Part shown: positions 41,530 through 49,863 of the stretch, piece by piece
Position numbering within the stretch: position 1 is the first letter of the stretch
How the letters are laid out: each line of letters starts with the position of its first letter
Source: Ruminococcaceae bacterium UBA3818
GTDB taxonomy: Bacteria; Bacillota; Clostridia; Oscillospirales; Ruminococcaceae
Assembly: GCA_002369315.1 (NCBI GenBank)
Contig: DFDW01000024.1
Span: forward strand, 181-56,079
DNA: 55,899 nucleotides
Direction: 5' to 3'
Translations under genes and position numbers: made by a program
Notes under the pieces: generated by a model
What the model saw: the letters and a program-made list of their open reading frames with translations, nothing else
What the model was told of the DNA's origin: nothing
Databases searched by the model: none

Positions 41530-41615
41530 CTACTTAGCGGGCGCTTTGTAAACGGCGTATTACATGATGTATCGGAATTGTTTGGCCAAGCAAGCCGATT
41601 GCAGACAGACGGCTA

Positions 41616-42323
41616 TCAGCCGCCCAAGTACGCTTTTTTGATTTCCGGAGAATCCAGCAACTCCTCGCCGGTACCGGACAGGACGATTTTTCCGGTTTCC
41701 ATTACATATCCGCGGTCTGCTACCGATAACGCAGCCTGCGCGTTTTGCTCTACCAGCAGGATGGTTGTGCCATGTTCATGCAAATTGCGGATGATGTTGA
41801 AAATTTCCTCGACCAAAATAGGCGCAAGTCCCATCGAAGGTTCATCCAGCATGATGACCTGCGGGCGGCTCATTAACGCGCGGCCCATAGCCAGCATCTG
41901 CTGCTCACCGCCGGACAAGGTACCAGCCACTTGTTTATATCGTTCCTTTAATCGTGGAAAGTATCCGTATACCTTCTCCAAATCGGCCGAAATATCGCCC
42001 TTTCTGGTATAAGCACCCATTTCAAGATTTTCCTGTACGGTCATCTGCAGGAAAATACGTCTTCCTTCCGGCACAAGGGCAAGTCCTTTGGAAACAATTT
42101 TGTGAGCAGCCTGCTTTCCCAGATTTTCTCCCATAAACTGAATGGAGCCGGTATGGCTGTTCAAAAGCCCCGCAATGGTATTCAGCGTAGTGGATTTGCC
42201 GGCGCCGTTGGCACCGATCAGCGTTACGATTTCTCCCTTTTTTACGTCAAAGGATATCCCTTTAATAGCATGGATGCTGCCGTAATATACATTGATATCA
42301 TCAATTTTCAAAACCGTTTCCAT
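41616..42323 (-). CDS. livF: branched-chain amino-acid ABC transporter ATPase LivF
   Basis: One of two ATPases energising uptake of leucine, isoleucine and valine. 235 residues. Walker A GANGAGKSTTLNTIAG, signature LSGGEQQMLAMGRALMSRP, Walker B VIMLDEPSMGLAP. The LivF-specific YGSIHAIKGISFDVKKGE start is present. Last gene of the operon, six bases after livG; a GGGAGG site lies about 12 bases before the ATG. Confidence 0.96.
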   Translation of the reverse strand: METVLKIDDINVYYGSIHAIKGISFDVKKGEIVTLIGANGAGKSTTLNTIAGLLNSHTGSIQFMGENLGKQAAHKIVSKGLALVPEGRRIFLQMTVQENLEMGAYTRKGDISADLEKVYGYFPRLKERYKQVAGTLSGGEQQMLAMGRALMSRPQVIMLDEPSMGLAPILVEEIFNIIRNLHEHGTTILLVEQNAQAALSVADRGYVMETGKIVLSGTGEELLDSPEIKKAYLGG

Positions 42324-42329
42324 CTTTCT

Positions 42330-43163
42330 TTACGCCTCCCTCTTTTTGCCAAGATACGCCTCGATAACCGCCGGATTTGCCTGAATCTCTTCCGGCGTTC
42401 CTTTTGCGATTACCTTGCCGAAATTGAGCACGCAAATCCCCTCGCAAATATTCATGACAAGGTTCATGTCGTGTTCGATCAGCAAAATGGCAATTTGGAA
42501 AGTATCGCGGATTTTCCGGATATTCTCCATCAGTTCAGCTGTTTCCGACGGGTTCATTCCGGCAGCAGGCTCATCCAACAACAGCAGACACGGATTGGTT
42601 GCCAACGCTCGCACAATTTCCAAACGGCGCTGTGCACCGTACGGCAGGGAACCCGCTCTTGCGTTGGCCAAATCGGCCATATTGAAAATAGAAAGCAGTT
42701 CCAACGCTTTTTGGTGCGTGGCCTTTTCTTCTTTCCAATAGCCGGGCAAACGGAACAGCCCGCTGAACATATTGTAATGCATCTGGCTATCCATGCCGAT
42801 TTTAACATTTTCCTCTACGGTCAGGTTGGAAAAAAGGCGGATATTCTGAAAAGTCCGCGCAATACCGGCACGGTTAATGTGGATGGTGTCCATATTGTGG
42901 GTATCCTGCCCATTGAGCAAAATCGCACCGCTGGTCGGCTGATATACTTTTGTCAGCAGGTTGAACACAGTGGTCTTACCCGCTCCATTTGGCCCGATCA
43001 ATCCCACGATCTCGGTTTTCCCAATGGCCAGGTTTAAGTCTTCTACCGCTTTCAATCCGCCGAAAGTGATGCCTAAATTAATGCATTCCAACACCGGAGG
43101 TTTGTCAATATCCCGTTCCGGAATCATGTTCTTAGAAGGGATCGGTACCAATTTAGGGGACAT
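42330..43163 (-). CDS. livG: branched-chain amino-acid ABC transporter ATPase LivG
   Basis: Second ATPase of the importer, 277 residues. Walker A GPNGAGKTTVFNLLTK; the family-typical GIARTFQNIRLFSNLTVEEN; the signature region is GSLPYGAQRRLEIVRAL, the usual degenerate LivG form; Walker B LLLLDEPAAGMNP. The ATG at 43163 is one base after the livM stop, with AAAGGAGG nine bases upstream. Confidence 0.96.
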   Translation of the reverse strand: MSPKLVPIPSKNMIPERDIDKPPVLECINLGITFGGLKAVEDLNLAIGKTEIVGLIGPNGAGKTTVFNLLTKVYQPTSGAILLNGQDTHNMDTIHINRAGIARTFQNIRLFSNLTVEENVKIGMDSQMHYNMFSGLFRLPGYWKEEKATHQKALELLSIFNMADLANARAGSLPYGAQRRLEIVRALATNPCLLLLDEPAAGMNPSETAELMENIRKIRDTFQIAILLIEHDMNLVMNICEGICVLNFGKVIAKGTPEEIQANPAVIEAYLGKKREA

Positions 43164-43164
43164 A

Positions 43165-44217
43165 TCAGGCAACCTCCTTTACTTTTTTGTGGCTGGATTT
43201 CAAACGGTCCATCCAGGATTTCAGTTTGGGATTGTTGGTGGCCAACATGACCAGGATCAGGATGATGGCATAAACCAGCATCCGGTAATCGGCATATTCC
43301 CGCAGCGCTTCCGGAAGAATGGTCAACGCCGCCGCCGCGATAATCGATCCCAGCATATTTCCCTGCCCGCCCAATACGACGAACACAAGCACCAGAATAG
43401 AAGTGTTAAAATCAAATTTATTGGCTACAAAAGTCGAATAATTCATCGCGAACAGAGCGCCCGCCGCACCCGCTAAAGATGCGGAAATGACAAATGCCAT
43501 CATTTTATATTTGGTAACATTCACGCCAACGCTCTCCGCCGCGATACGGTTGTCACGAATCGCCATGATCGCACGTCCGGCGCGGCTGTTGACCAGGTTA
43601 AACACAACCACCAGCGTGATGATGATCAACACAAAGCCTGCGGTGAAAGTAGAAATTTTTTGGATTCCGCCAATTCCCATAGGGCCACCGATGATCAATT
43701 TTCCCCCTTCTCCCAGGTTCGTGCGATCGCTCAAAAGGCTGATATGCAGCCCACGGCTGTCAACGCCGAGATACAGGTTGTTGAAAACACTTTTAATAAT
43801 CTCCCCAAAGGCCAGCGTAACAATGGCCAGGTAGTCGCCCCGCAGCCGCAAAACGGGGATGCCGATTAAAAATCCCGCGATTGCCGCAAAAATCGCCGCA
43901 ACAACCAGAGAAATCGCCAATCGCAGCGGTGCGGAAGATATCGAATCCTGCAGGATGATAGCCGTGCTGGTACCGCAAAAAGCGCCGACGCTCATAAATC
44001 CCGCATGGCCCAAAGAAAGCTCTCCCATTACGCCGACGGTCAGATTCAGCGATACAGCCATGACGACATACGCACAGATCGGCACCAGCATTCCCTTCAA
44101 AGAAGAGCTGACAAGCCCTGCCCCGCCAAGGATCTGCATAACAACATAAGCCAAGATCACCAGACCATAGGTCAAAAAGTTTTTTCGGGTCGTCTTGCTC
44201 CATTTTATGTTCTTCAT
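43165..44217 (-). CDS. livM: branched-chain amino-acid ABC transporter permease LivM
   Basis: Membrane permease of 350 residues with about ten helices. LivM-family stretches include GELSLGHAGFMSVGAFCGT, the coupling region LRLRGDYLAIVTLAFGEI, and AIRDNRIAAESVGVNVTKYK. It pairs with LivH to form the pore. It lies between livH (seven-base gap) and livG. Confidence 0.96.
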   Translation of the reverse strand: MKNIKWSKTTRKNFLTYGLVILAYVVMQILGGAGLVSSSLKGMLVPICAYVVMAVSLNLTVGVMGELSLGHAGFMSVGAFCGTSTAIILQDSISSAPLRLAISLVVAAIFAAIAGFLIGIPVLRLRGDYLAIVTLAFGEIIKSVFNNLYLGVDSRGLHISLLSDRTNLGEGGKLIIGGPMGIGGIQKISTFTAGFVLIIITLVVVFNLVNSRAGRAIMAIRDNRIAAESVGVNVTKYKMMAFVISASLAGAAGALFAMNYSTFVANKFDFNTSILVLVFVVLGGQGNMLGSIIAAAALTILPEALREYADYRMLVYAIILILVMLATNNPKLKSWMDRLKSSHKKVKEVA

Positions 44218-44224
44218 TTTTTCA

Positions 44225-45109
44225 CTACACCTTCTCCCTGATCTGTTTACCCAACAGGCCGGCAGGTTTCACCAGCAGCACTATAATCAACACCGCAAAA
44301 ACAACAGCATCTGACAATTGGGTGGAAATATAGGCCTTGGCAAAAATTTCAATAACGCCCAAAAGCAGGCCGCCCAGCAGTGCCCCGGGTATGGAGCCAA
44401 TCCCGCCGAAAACGGCGGCAGTAAACGCTTTAATGCCGGGCATGGATCCAGTCGTCGGAATCAGCGTGGGATAAGCCGAACACAAAAGCGCACCGGCAAT
44501 CGCCGCCAGACCGGAACCAATAGCAAAAGTGATTGAAATGGTCGCGTTCACATTGATTCCCATCAGCTGTGCCGCGCCTTTATCTTCAGAGCAGGCGCGC
44601 ATCGCCTTGCCGATTTTCGTTGTCTCAGTAAACAAGGTCAAAACAATCATAATGATCACACAAGCTGTAATCGTAACGATTGTCACATGGGAAACCGTGA
44701 GTTTTCCATCGAACAGCTCCACTTTCCCATCACCAACGACGGACGGAAACACCTTCGGGTTGGGAGACCACAACAGCAAAGCCGCATTCTGCAAAAAATA
44801 ACTGACGCCAATCGCGGTAATCAAAACGGCCAAAGACGGCGCCGAACGCAGCGGCTTGTAGGCGAGCCGCTCAATCACAATGCCAAGCACCGTGCAAACG
44901 GCGATTGCCAAAACAACACCGACGACCGGCGGTAATTCGAACCTGGAAATGGCGTAAAAACAGATATAAGCGCCTACCATGATCACATCGCCATGGGCAA
45001 AGTTCAGCATTTTCGCAATGCCGTACACCATGGTATAGCCCAGGGCGATGATTGCATAAATGCTTCCCAGGCTGATTCCACTGATCAGGAAATTCAAAAA
45101 AGTCATCAT
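44225..45109 (-). CDS. livH: branched-chain amino-acid ABC transporter permease LivH
   Basis: Membrane permease of 294 residues with about eight helices. Signature GSIYAIIALGYTMVYGIAKM, NFAHGDVIMVGAYI and the coupling loop CSEDKGAAQLMGINVNATIS. The start is a double ATG after GGAGAG. It is separated from livJ by 183 bases holding a GC-rich hairpin (45220-45225 with 45242-45247) and other imperfect inverted repeats, which may reduce expression of the permease genes relative to the binding protein. Confidence 0.96.
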   Translation of the reverse strand: MMTFLNFLISGISLGSIYAIIALGYTMVYGIAKMLNFAHGDVIMVGAYICFYAISRFELPPVVGVVLAIAVCTVLGIVIERLAYKPLRSAPSLAVLITAIGVSYFLQNAALLLWSPNPKVFPSVVGDGKVELFDGKLTVSHVTIVTITACVIIMIVLTLFTETTKIGKAMRACSEDKGAAQLMGINVNATISITFAIGSGLAAIAGALLCSAYPTLIPTTGSMPGIKAFTAAVFGGIGSIPGALLGGLLLGVIEIFAKAYISTQLSDAVVFAVLIIVLLVKPAGLLGKQIREKV

Positions 45110-45292
45110 GTCTTTCTCTCCTTTTCGATTGGGTTTACAGGAGGATTGTTTTCAGTGCGCGGCGGAAAGGCACCGCCGTTTTGTACTTTTCCGCTGCGCG
45201 CTGCCAAAAATCCAGAGTGGGCCGGAGCGGACAAAGCTGCCCCGGCCGATCTCCAGACACAGTCGCAATAGCAAAATAAACTGTTTTACCGA

Positions 45293-46501
45293 TTAATCCA
45301 AGCCAACATAAGCGCCGTCTTTAATGACCATGCCCTTCGGGCTCTTGGTCACTGCTCCGGATTCATCCCAGGTCATGCTTTCACCGGTCAGGCCATCGAA
45401 AGACATGGAGGAGAATTCCTTGATCATCAGATCGCACAGCTCTTCGTTGCTCATATCAGAAGTCGCACCGGCGTTCTCCAGAGCCTGTTTGTAAGCGTAA
45501 ATGCAGTCATAAGCATCTGCCGCAAACTGGTTGGGGATTTCGCCGAACAGTTCCTGATACTTTTTCACAAAAGCAGCGGTTTTGCTTTCGGTAGAGTCAG
45601 CGTTAAACGGGGTCAGCAGCATTACGCCCTCCGCAAGAGAAGCGTCAAAGCCTTCCATGGTCAGAATGCCGTCCATACCGTCGATTCCGAAGTATTTCGG
45701 AGAATATCCCATGGCGTTTGCCTGCGCAAGGATCAGAGAAGCAGGCTGATAATACATCGGCAGGAAAATGAGATCCGCGCCTTTGCTCTGCGCATCGGTC
45801 AGCTGCACGGAGAAGTCCGTATCATTGCCGTCGGCAAAAGTGGTGTCGGAAACAACATCCAGATTCAGCTCTTTTGCTTTCGCCATAAAGCTCTCATAAA
45901 CACCTTTGGAATAAACATCGTCGTTTTTCCAGATTACCGCAATTTTGGTAGCCAATTTCTTATCAGAAATATACTGGGCGGAAGCAGAACCCTGGTTCGG
46001 GTCAACAAAACAAATCTGATACTGATTGTCTTTACCTTCCAGCACAGCGGTGGAGGAAGCGGAAGGAGTCAGAGCGAAAATGCGGTCAACATAAGTCTCA
46101 GCGGAGGTAGCCTCGCAGGGTTTGGAAGTAACCGAGCCCAGAGAGATCTGGATGCCCCAGTCTTTCAGCGTATTGTAAGCGTTGATGGCTTTTTCCGCAT
46201 CGTTTACGTCGTCTTCGTAACGCAGATCGAACTGGATGCCGCCCATGGCGTTGATCTCATCAACAGCAATCTGGGCGCCGTTTTTCGCCGCGTTGCCGTA
46301 AATCGCCGCGCCGCCGGTCAGCGGGCCGGTGCCGCCGATTTTAAACACTACGGGACCATCAGCGGCAGTGTTGTCCGCAGCGCTGCTTCCGGTAGAAGTG
46401 CCGGCGTTGGAAGGCGTAGATGAGTTGCTTGTGCTGCTGCAGGCAGTCATGGCAAAAAGCATGGCAGCCGCCAACAGCAAACTCAAAAGTTTCTTTTTCA
46501 T
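45293..46501 (-). CDS. livJ: branched-chain amino-acid binding lipoprotein LivJ/LivK
   Basis: Substrate-binding protein of the importer, 402 residues. A lipoprotein signal (LLLAAAMLFAMTACSS) anchors it to the membrane; a Ser/Thr-rich linker follows; then a periplasmic-binding fold of type I begins at VFKIGGTGPLTGGAAIYGNA. The first gene of the operon. The ATG follows AAAAGGAG. Expression is probably controlled by the leader just upstream, which contains a terminator ending 34 bases before this start. Confidence 0.95.
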   Translation of the reverse strand: MKKKLLSLLLAAAMLFAMTACSSTSNSSTPSNAGTSTGSSAADNTAADGPVVFKIGGTGPLTGGAAIYGNAAKNGAQIAVDEINAMGGIQFDLRYEDDVNDAEKAINAYNTLKDWGIQISLGSVTSKPCEATSAETYVDRIFALTPSASSTAVLEGKDNQYQICFVDPNQGSASAQYISDKKLATKIAVIWKNDDVYSKGVYESFMAKAKELNLDVVSDTTFADGNDTDFSVQLTDAQSKGADLIFLPMYYQPASLILAQANAMGYSPKYFGIDGMDGILTMEGFDASLAEGVMLLTPFNADSTESKTAAFVKKYQELFGEIPNQFAADAYDCIYAYKQALENAGATSDMSNEELCDLMIKEFSSMSFDGLTGESMTWDESGAVTKSPKGMVIKDGAYVGLD

Positions 46502-46534
46502 CTTGGTTTGCTCCTTTTAAAATAGTTTCTATAC

Positions 46535-46568
46535 AAAAAAAACGGCCCCGCCGATTGAGGCAGGACCG
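46535..46568 (-). terminator. leader terminator just upstream of livJ
   Basis: Minus strand stem CGGTCCTGCC (46568-46559), loop TCAATC, GGCGGGGCCG (46552-46543), all pairs formed with two G-U, then eight T residues (46542-46535). It ends 34 bases before the livJ ATG, too close for another promoter to fit comfortably between. So transcripts for the whole liv operon must probably pass it. Confidence 0.85.
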
Positions 46569-46570
46569 CT

Positions 46571-46587
46571 TTACTGTATCACAGTAA
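46571..46587 (-). promoter_or_regulatory. small hairpin at the leader ORF stop
   Basis: TTACTGT (46587-46581), loop GAT, ACAGTAA (46577-46571): a perfect 7-base-pair hairpin that contains the leader ORF stop codon, immediately before the terminator stem. Confidence 0.55.
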
Positions 46588-46833
46588 TGCACATTCTCGC
46601 GTCATCGGCTTTTTCCAATAAATCATCCGTAGGGCGACCATGAGAAGCAGGACAGACAATCTTACTTCTACTATGTGTACAAAAATAAATGCAATAATAA
46701 AAATGGACGCTGCCAAAACAGCGTCCAAAATAGAGAACAAAGAAGATGCATGATGCATCGATTTTTGCGGCATTTGGGCAGAGTGAGACACAGAAGAATT
46801 CGCCGTATAAGCCGCAAACATCTGCATCATCAT
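46579..46833 (-). CDS. liv leader ORF rich in Ile/Val/Leu
   Basis: 84 codons from ATG 46833 to TGA 46581-46579, preceded by AAAGAAG at seven bases. The first third is polar (MMMQMFAAYTANSSVSHSAQ). The second part is very rich in branched-chain residues (AASIFIIAFIFVHIVEVRLS then VLLLMVAL); in a 34-codon stretch 19 are Ile, Val or Leu. It stops 11 bases before the terminator stem. It may be a leader peptide whose translation reports Ile/Val/Leu-tRNA supply, or a small membrane protein; the hydrophobic part would also form a helix hairpin. 84 codons is long for a classic attenuator peptide. Confidence 0.5.
   Translation of the reverse strand: MMMQMFAAYTANSSVSHSAQMPQKSMHHASSLFSILDAVLAASIFIIAFIFVHIVEVRLSVLLLMVALRMIYWKKPMTRECALL
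46704..46727 (-). terminator. terminator-like hairpin inside the liv leader ORF
   Basis: TGGACGCTG (46727-46719), loop TTTTGG, CAGCGTCCA (46712-46704), then TTTTTATTATT. A perfect 9-base-pair GC-rich stem with a T-run, placed mid-ORF just before the Ile/Val/Leu-rich codons. Ribosomes on the ORF would prevent it from forming; an untranslated leader could stop here. Confidence 0.6.
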
Positions 46834-46871
46834 TGCCACACTTCTTTCAAAACCGTAAAAATTATGTATTC

Positions 46872-46900
46872 ATTTTAATGATGAAAAGCAAAAAAGTCAA
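46872..46900 (-). promoter_or_regulatory. liv operon promoter
   Basis: Minus strand TTGACT (46900-46895), 17-base spacer, TAAAAT (46877-46872). Predicted start near 46865, giving a leader of about 365 bases before livJ. Confidence 0.7.
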
Positions 46901-47067
46901 TCGCTGATTTGTCGATAATTTTTTACAAATAGATTTTCATTTTGTATTCATTTCACAAAATTCGCCGAAATGGTATCCAATCCACTCTGTAAAATACGGC
47001 AAATTCTCGCAAAATCGCCCTGCTAACGACAGTTTATCGGTTTTACAACGCCTCAGACAGGTAGGCT

Positions 47068-48066
47068 CTATTTGTCCAATTCTTTGACCTGGGCCGGTTT
47101 TGCGGCATCGCCAATTCGTTTTGCGTCTTCTTCCGAAAGATGGATTTCCAGAGACTTGCAGGTATCTATCATGGTTTCAGGGCGGGTAAAGCCCGTCAAA
47201 AGGTTAATGCCGGGGTTTTGCTGCAAAGTCCACGCCTGCACAAGATTGGAGTAAGAGCAGTTATATTTTTCTGTAAGCGGTTTCATCACGTCAAACAGCT
47301 GATGGATAGCGCTCTTGATCGGCTCGTGAATCCAGGGCAGTTTTCCGCGCACATCTCCCTTGGGGAAGGTGCGGTCCACATAGGACGGAGCGGTCAAAAA
47401 TCCTTCTTCCAACGCGCCGTATACCTGGAATGTCGTATGATGCCGGTTCGCAGCTTCAAAATAATCCATGCCGTGGTAAGGGGCCAGCAAACTGAACTGT
47501 TCCTGGACCAGCGCCACGGTGCCATATTTTTCATACTCTTCCAAATCCGAAGGCTGGGAATTGGAAAGTCCAACTGCCCGGATTTTCCCTTCTTTGATCA
47601 TATCCATCAAAGCGCCCATGGTTTCTTCCACCGGCCAGCTTTTGCACACATAATGGACGACAATCAAATCGATATAGTCCGTCTGCATGCGGATCAGAGA
47701 ATCCTCTACATCTTTGCGGATCGCCCGCGCGCTGGTATCATTGTTGACGGTATAGCCGTCTCTTTCATAATGGAAATTTCCGCCGTCATTGCGCCAGTTC
47801 AAAGAACACTTTGTCTGCAGCAGGAATTTGGACCGACGTCCGTTTTTCAGCGCTTCCCCCAGCAGCTGCTCGCTGACGCCTGTTCCGTATACCGGCGCCG
47901 TGTCAATATAATTGATGCCGAGATCCGCAGCCAGGTCCAACAATTTTTCCAGATCGGAAACGTTGACAGATTTGTCCGACCACACCGATCCACCGCCGAT
48001 TCCCCAGCCGCCAAAGGAAACGACCGAAGCTTCTAAATTGGTTTTTCCGAGTTTTTGATATTTCAT
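47068..48066 (-). CDS. aldo/keto reductase
   Basis: 332 residues, NADPH-dependent TIM-barrel oxidoreductase. The catalytic tetrad is visible: Asp and Tyr in NYIDTAPVYGTG, Lys in FLLQTKC, His in DLIVVHYV. The C-terminal nucleotide-binding part has GINLLTGFTRPETMIDTCKS. Physiological substrate unknown; of the general stress or sugar aldehyde type. The ATG follows GCAGAGGGA. No clear terminator was found downstream before the liv promoter. Confidence 0.92.
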   Translation of the reverse strand: MKYQKLGKTNLEASVVSFGGWGIGGGSVWSDKSVNVSDLEKLLDLAADLGINYIDTAPVYGTGVSEQLLGEALKNGRRSKFLLQTKCSLNWRNDGGNFHYERDGYTVNNDTSARAIRKDVEDSLIRMQTDYIDLIVVHYVCKSWPVEETMGALMDMIKEGKIRAVGLSNSQPSDLEEYEKYGTVALVQEQFSLLAPYHGMDYFEAANRHHTTFQVYGALEEGFLTAPSYVDRTFPKGDVRGKLPWIHEPIKSAIHQLFDVMKPLTEKYNCSYSNLVQAWTLQQNPGINLLTGFTRPETMIDTCKSLEIHLSEEDAKRIGDAAKPAQVKELDK

Positions 48067-48143
48067 TTTACCCGATCCCTCTGCAATCTTAATAAAGTGT
48101 CTGTATTATATCATAAAATTGCGGGGAAGGAAATTCTTTTTTC

Positions 48144-48845
48144 CTACTGTTTTTCCCACGGCTTGCGTCCGGAAAGCCACCCGTTTTCGCTCCAGTATTC
48201 TTTTTCCGCCGCAGAAGCGCCCCAATTGGCTTTCTGCATGCCGCCGTAAAACCAAAACAGAATCCTGGTTTTGATTCCGGCAGCGACCTTTCTATGGCGA
48301 GACAGCTTTTTCGCAAGCCGTTCCATATCCTTTTCGATTTTGGCTTTTTTCTTAGGCGGAACCATATCCCAGTTCACGGCGTTTACAACAGCGGCGTAGG
48401 AATCGATTTTGGGGATACCCCAATTCGTCAAATTGTCCGCAATCAGCTTCGCCGCTTTTTTCGCTCCCGCTCCCGCCGCGGTGGAAATGACGACAGCTCT
48501 TTTGGAGAACATCTCTTCCAGCGGTTTGTGACTCATCCAGTTTGTAAAGAACAAATCCAAAAGCGCTTTCATGGGCGCCGACGGCATCATACAGTAGTTC
48601 GGACTGGTAAAAATCAAAAGGTCCGCCTTTTGCATATCCTGCAAAATCGGTTCTTTTTCCATCCAGTAAGGGCAGCGCTCCCTCGCTTCCAGGCAGGCAT
48701 AGCAGCCAGCACAGAAGTGATTCAAATCTTTTGGAAGAAAGTATTCCTTGATCTCTTTTTCGCCGGCAATTTTCCGGGTCAGCAAATTGCCGATGTTCCA
48801 GGTGCTTCCTTTGTGATTCTGCCCATTGATGATCACGATTTTCAT
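48144..48845 (-). CDS. NADPH-dependent FMN reductase/flavodoxin-fold protein
   Basis: 233 residues with a flavodoxin-like fold. The FMN phosphate loop is INGQNHKGSTWNIG, followed by a cysteine-rich CAGCYACLEARERCPYW and LLIFTSPNYCMMPSAPMKAL. Cysteines in that arrangement suggest an iron-sulfur flavoprotein or redox-active thiols. The C-terminal about 60 residues are basic and extra to the fold. The ATG at 48845 follows GGGGGGAAAG. It lies downstream of two genes (49784-48883) in the same direction. Confidence 0.85.
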   Translation of the reverse strand: MKIVIINGQNHKGSTWNIGNLLTRKIAGEKEIKEYFLPKDLNHFCAGCYACLEARERCPYWMEKEPILQDMQKADLLIFTSPNYCMMPSAPMKALLDLFFTNWMSHKPLEEMFSKRAVVISTAAGAGAKKAAKLIADNLTNWGIPKIDSYAAVVNAVNWDMVPPKKKAKIEKDMERLAKKLSRHRKVAAGIKTRILFWFYGGMQKANWGASAAEKEYWSENGWLSGRKPWEKQ

Positions 48846-48882
48846 TTCTTTCCCCCCAACACATCCCGCCAGCAAATGGTTT

Positions 48883-49323
48883 CTATCTGTCGGATTGATT
48901 GTTCAAAAGCCATTCTTTGGCGTCCTCCAGCCCTGTGAAAAAGCGGATGCCAAATCCATTGCCCTCCAGTTCTTTTTTGATCCGGTGTCTGGCTTTGGGA
49001 GCAAGCCCCGCAAAGGCAATTTTCATAAACCGCTTTCCGCTGCCCAAAATTGCTTTTTTCACAGCGCCGATCATACGGTCTGTAACCGTCGTTTCATCGA
49101 AAACGAAACAGATATCGCACGGTGATGATGGTCTTGCGAACATAGCGGTATCCTCTGCCAGCTTCTTCAGTGCCAGATTTTCATGGTCATATATCCCATC
49201 AAGATGTTCAAACCATATTTCTCCTCCATGATATGCAAGCGAGAAAGACTTTTTCTTATATCCCGGAAGATTTTCTGCATTGATCGCATCCTGCAGAATA
49301 AGCGTCTCCTTTTCCCGACTCAT
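48883..49323 (-). CDS. unknown protein, possibly STAS-like
   Basis: About 146 residues. The alternation of strands and helices (YHGGEIWFEHLDGIYDHENL, CDICFVFDETTVTDRMIGAV, FMKIAFAGLAPKARHRIKKE) resembles the SpoIIAA/STAS-like fold, but I cannot confirm it. The ATG overlaps the stop of the VOC gene as ATGA, without a separate good ribosome binding site, so translation is coupled. Confidence 0.65.
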   Translation of the reverse strand: MSREKETLILQDAINAENLPGYKKKSFSLAYHGGEIWFEHLDGIYDHENLALKKLAEDTAMFARPSSPCDICFVFDETTVTDRMIGAVKKAILGSGKRFMKIAFAGLAPKARHRIKKELEGNGFGIRFFTGLEDAKEWLLNNQSDR

Positions 49324-49784
49324 TGTATGCACGCGTTTACAAATTTTATTGGCACATCCATACGCTGTGCGACCTGTTCAGGTGTCATCCCATTGTTCAA
49401 AAAACGATGAACCACTGTTTTTATATTTTCGCCGACTTCTATGATGTGCCCGTCCGGGTCATAAAAGCGCACGACCCTCTGTCCCCATCTGTGCTCTTTT
49501 ACCGGATGAACATAATGAATATCAAATGCGCGCAGGTTGCCGGCAAACGCGTCGAAATCATCCTCTTCAAAGTAAATTTCACTCACCTTGCCGCACCACC
49601 CCAATTCACTGGGATGTATGCCGAGAAATTCCGCCCAGGATTCTCTTGTCTGCAAACTCAATCCGCCGGTGAGGGTCACATTCGCGCCGAAATCCATGAT
49701 AACATGAAGGCCAAGCACTTTTTGATAAAATGTGACCGATCTGTTCATGTCTGTCACAACCAACATTGGATTTTTCATCTTCAT
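49320..49784 (-). CDS. glyoxalase/bleomycin-resistance (VOC) protein with C-terminal helix motif
   Basis: 154 residues. A VOC metal-binding fold covers about 1-115: LVVTDMNRSVTFYQKVLGLH, then RWGQRVVRFYDPDGHIIEVG. The last 35 residues (NNGMTPEQVAQRMDVPIKFV) have the look of a helix-turn-helix seen at the end of many clostridial VOC proteins. Enzymatic substrate unknown. The ATG at 49784 follows GGAGGA at eight bases. Confidence 0.85.
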   Translation of the reverse strand: MKMKNPMLVVTDMNRSVTFYQKVLGLHVIMDFGANVTLTGGLSLQTRESWAEFLGIHPSELGWCGKVSEIYFEEDDFDAFAGNLRAFDIHYVHPVKEHRWGQRVVRFYDPDGHIIEVGENIKTVVHRFLNNGMTPEQVAQRMDVPIKFVNACIQ

Positions 49785-49863
49785 TTTCCATTCCTCCGGA
49801 TACTTCGATAAAGGCATTGGCAGAAAAAACGCCGCTGCGGCAAAAAACTACATCACATTCCGG

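Noticed and set aside
46535..46865. T-box riboswitch in the liv leader
   Set aside because: No conserved T-box sequence or specifier-loop pattern was seen; the ORF-based attenuation model fits better.
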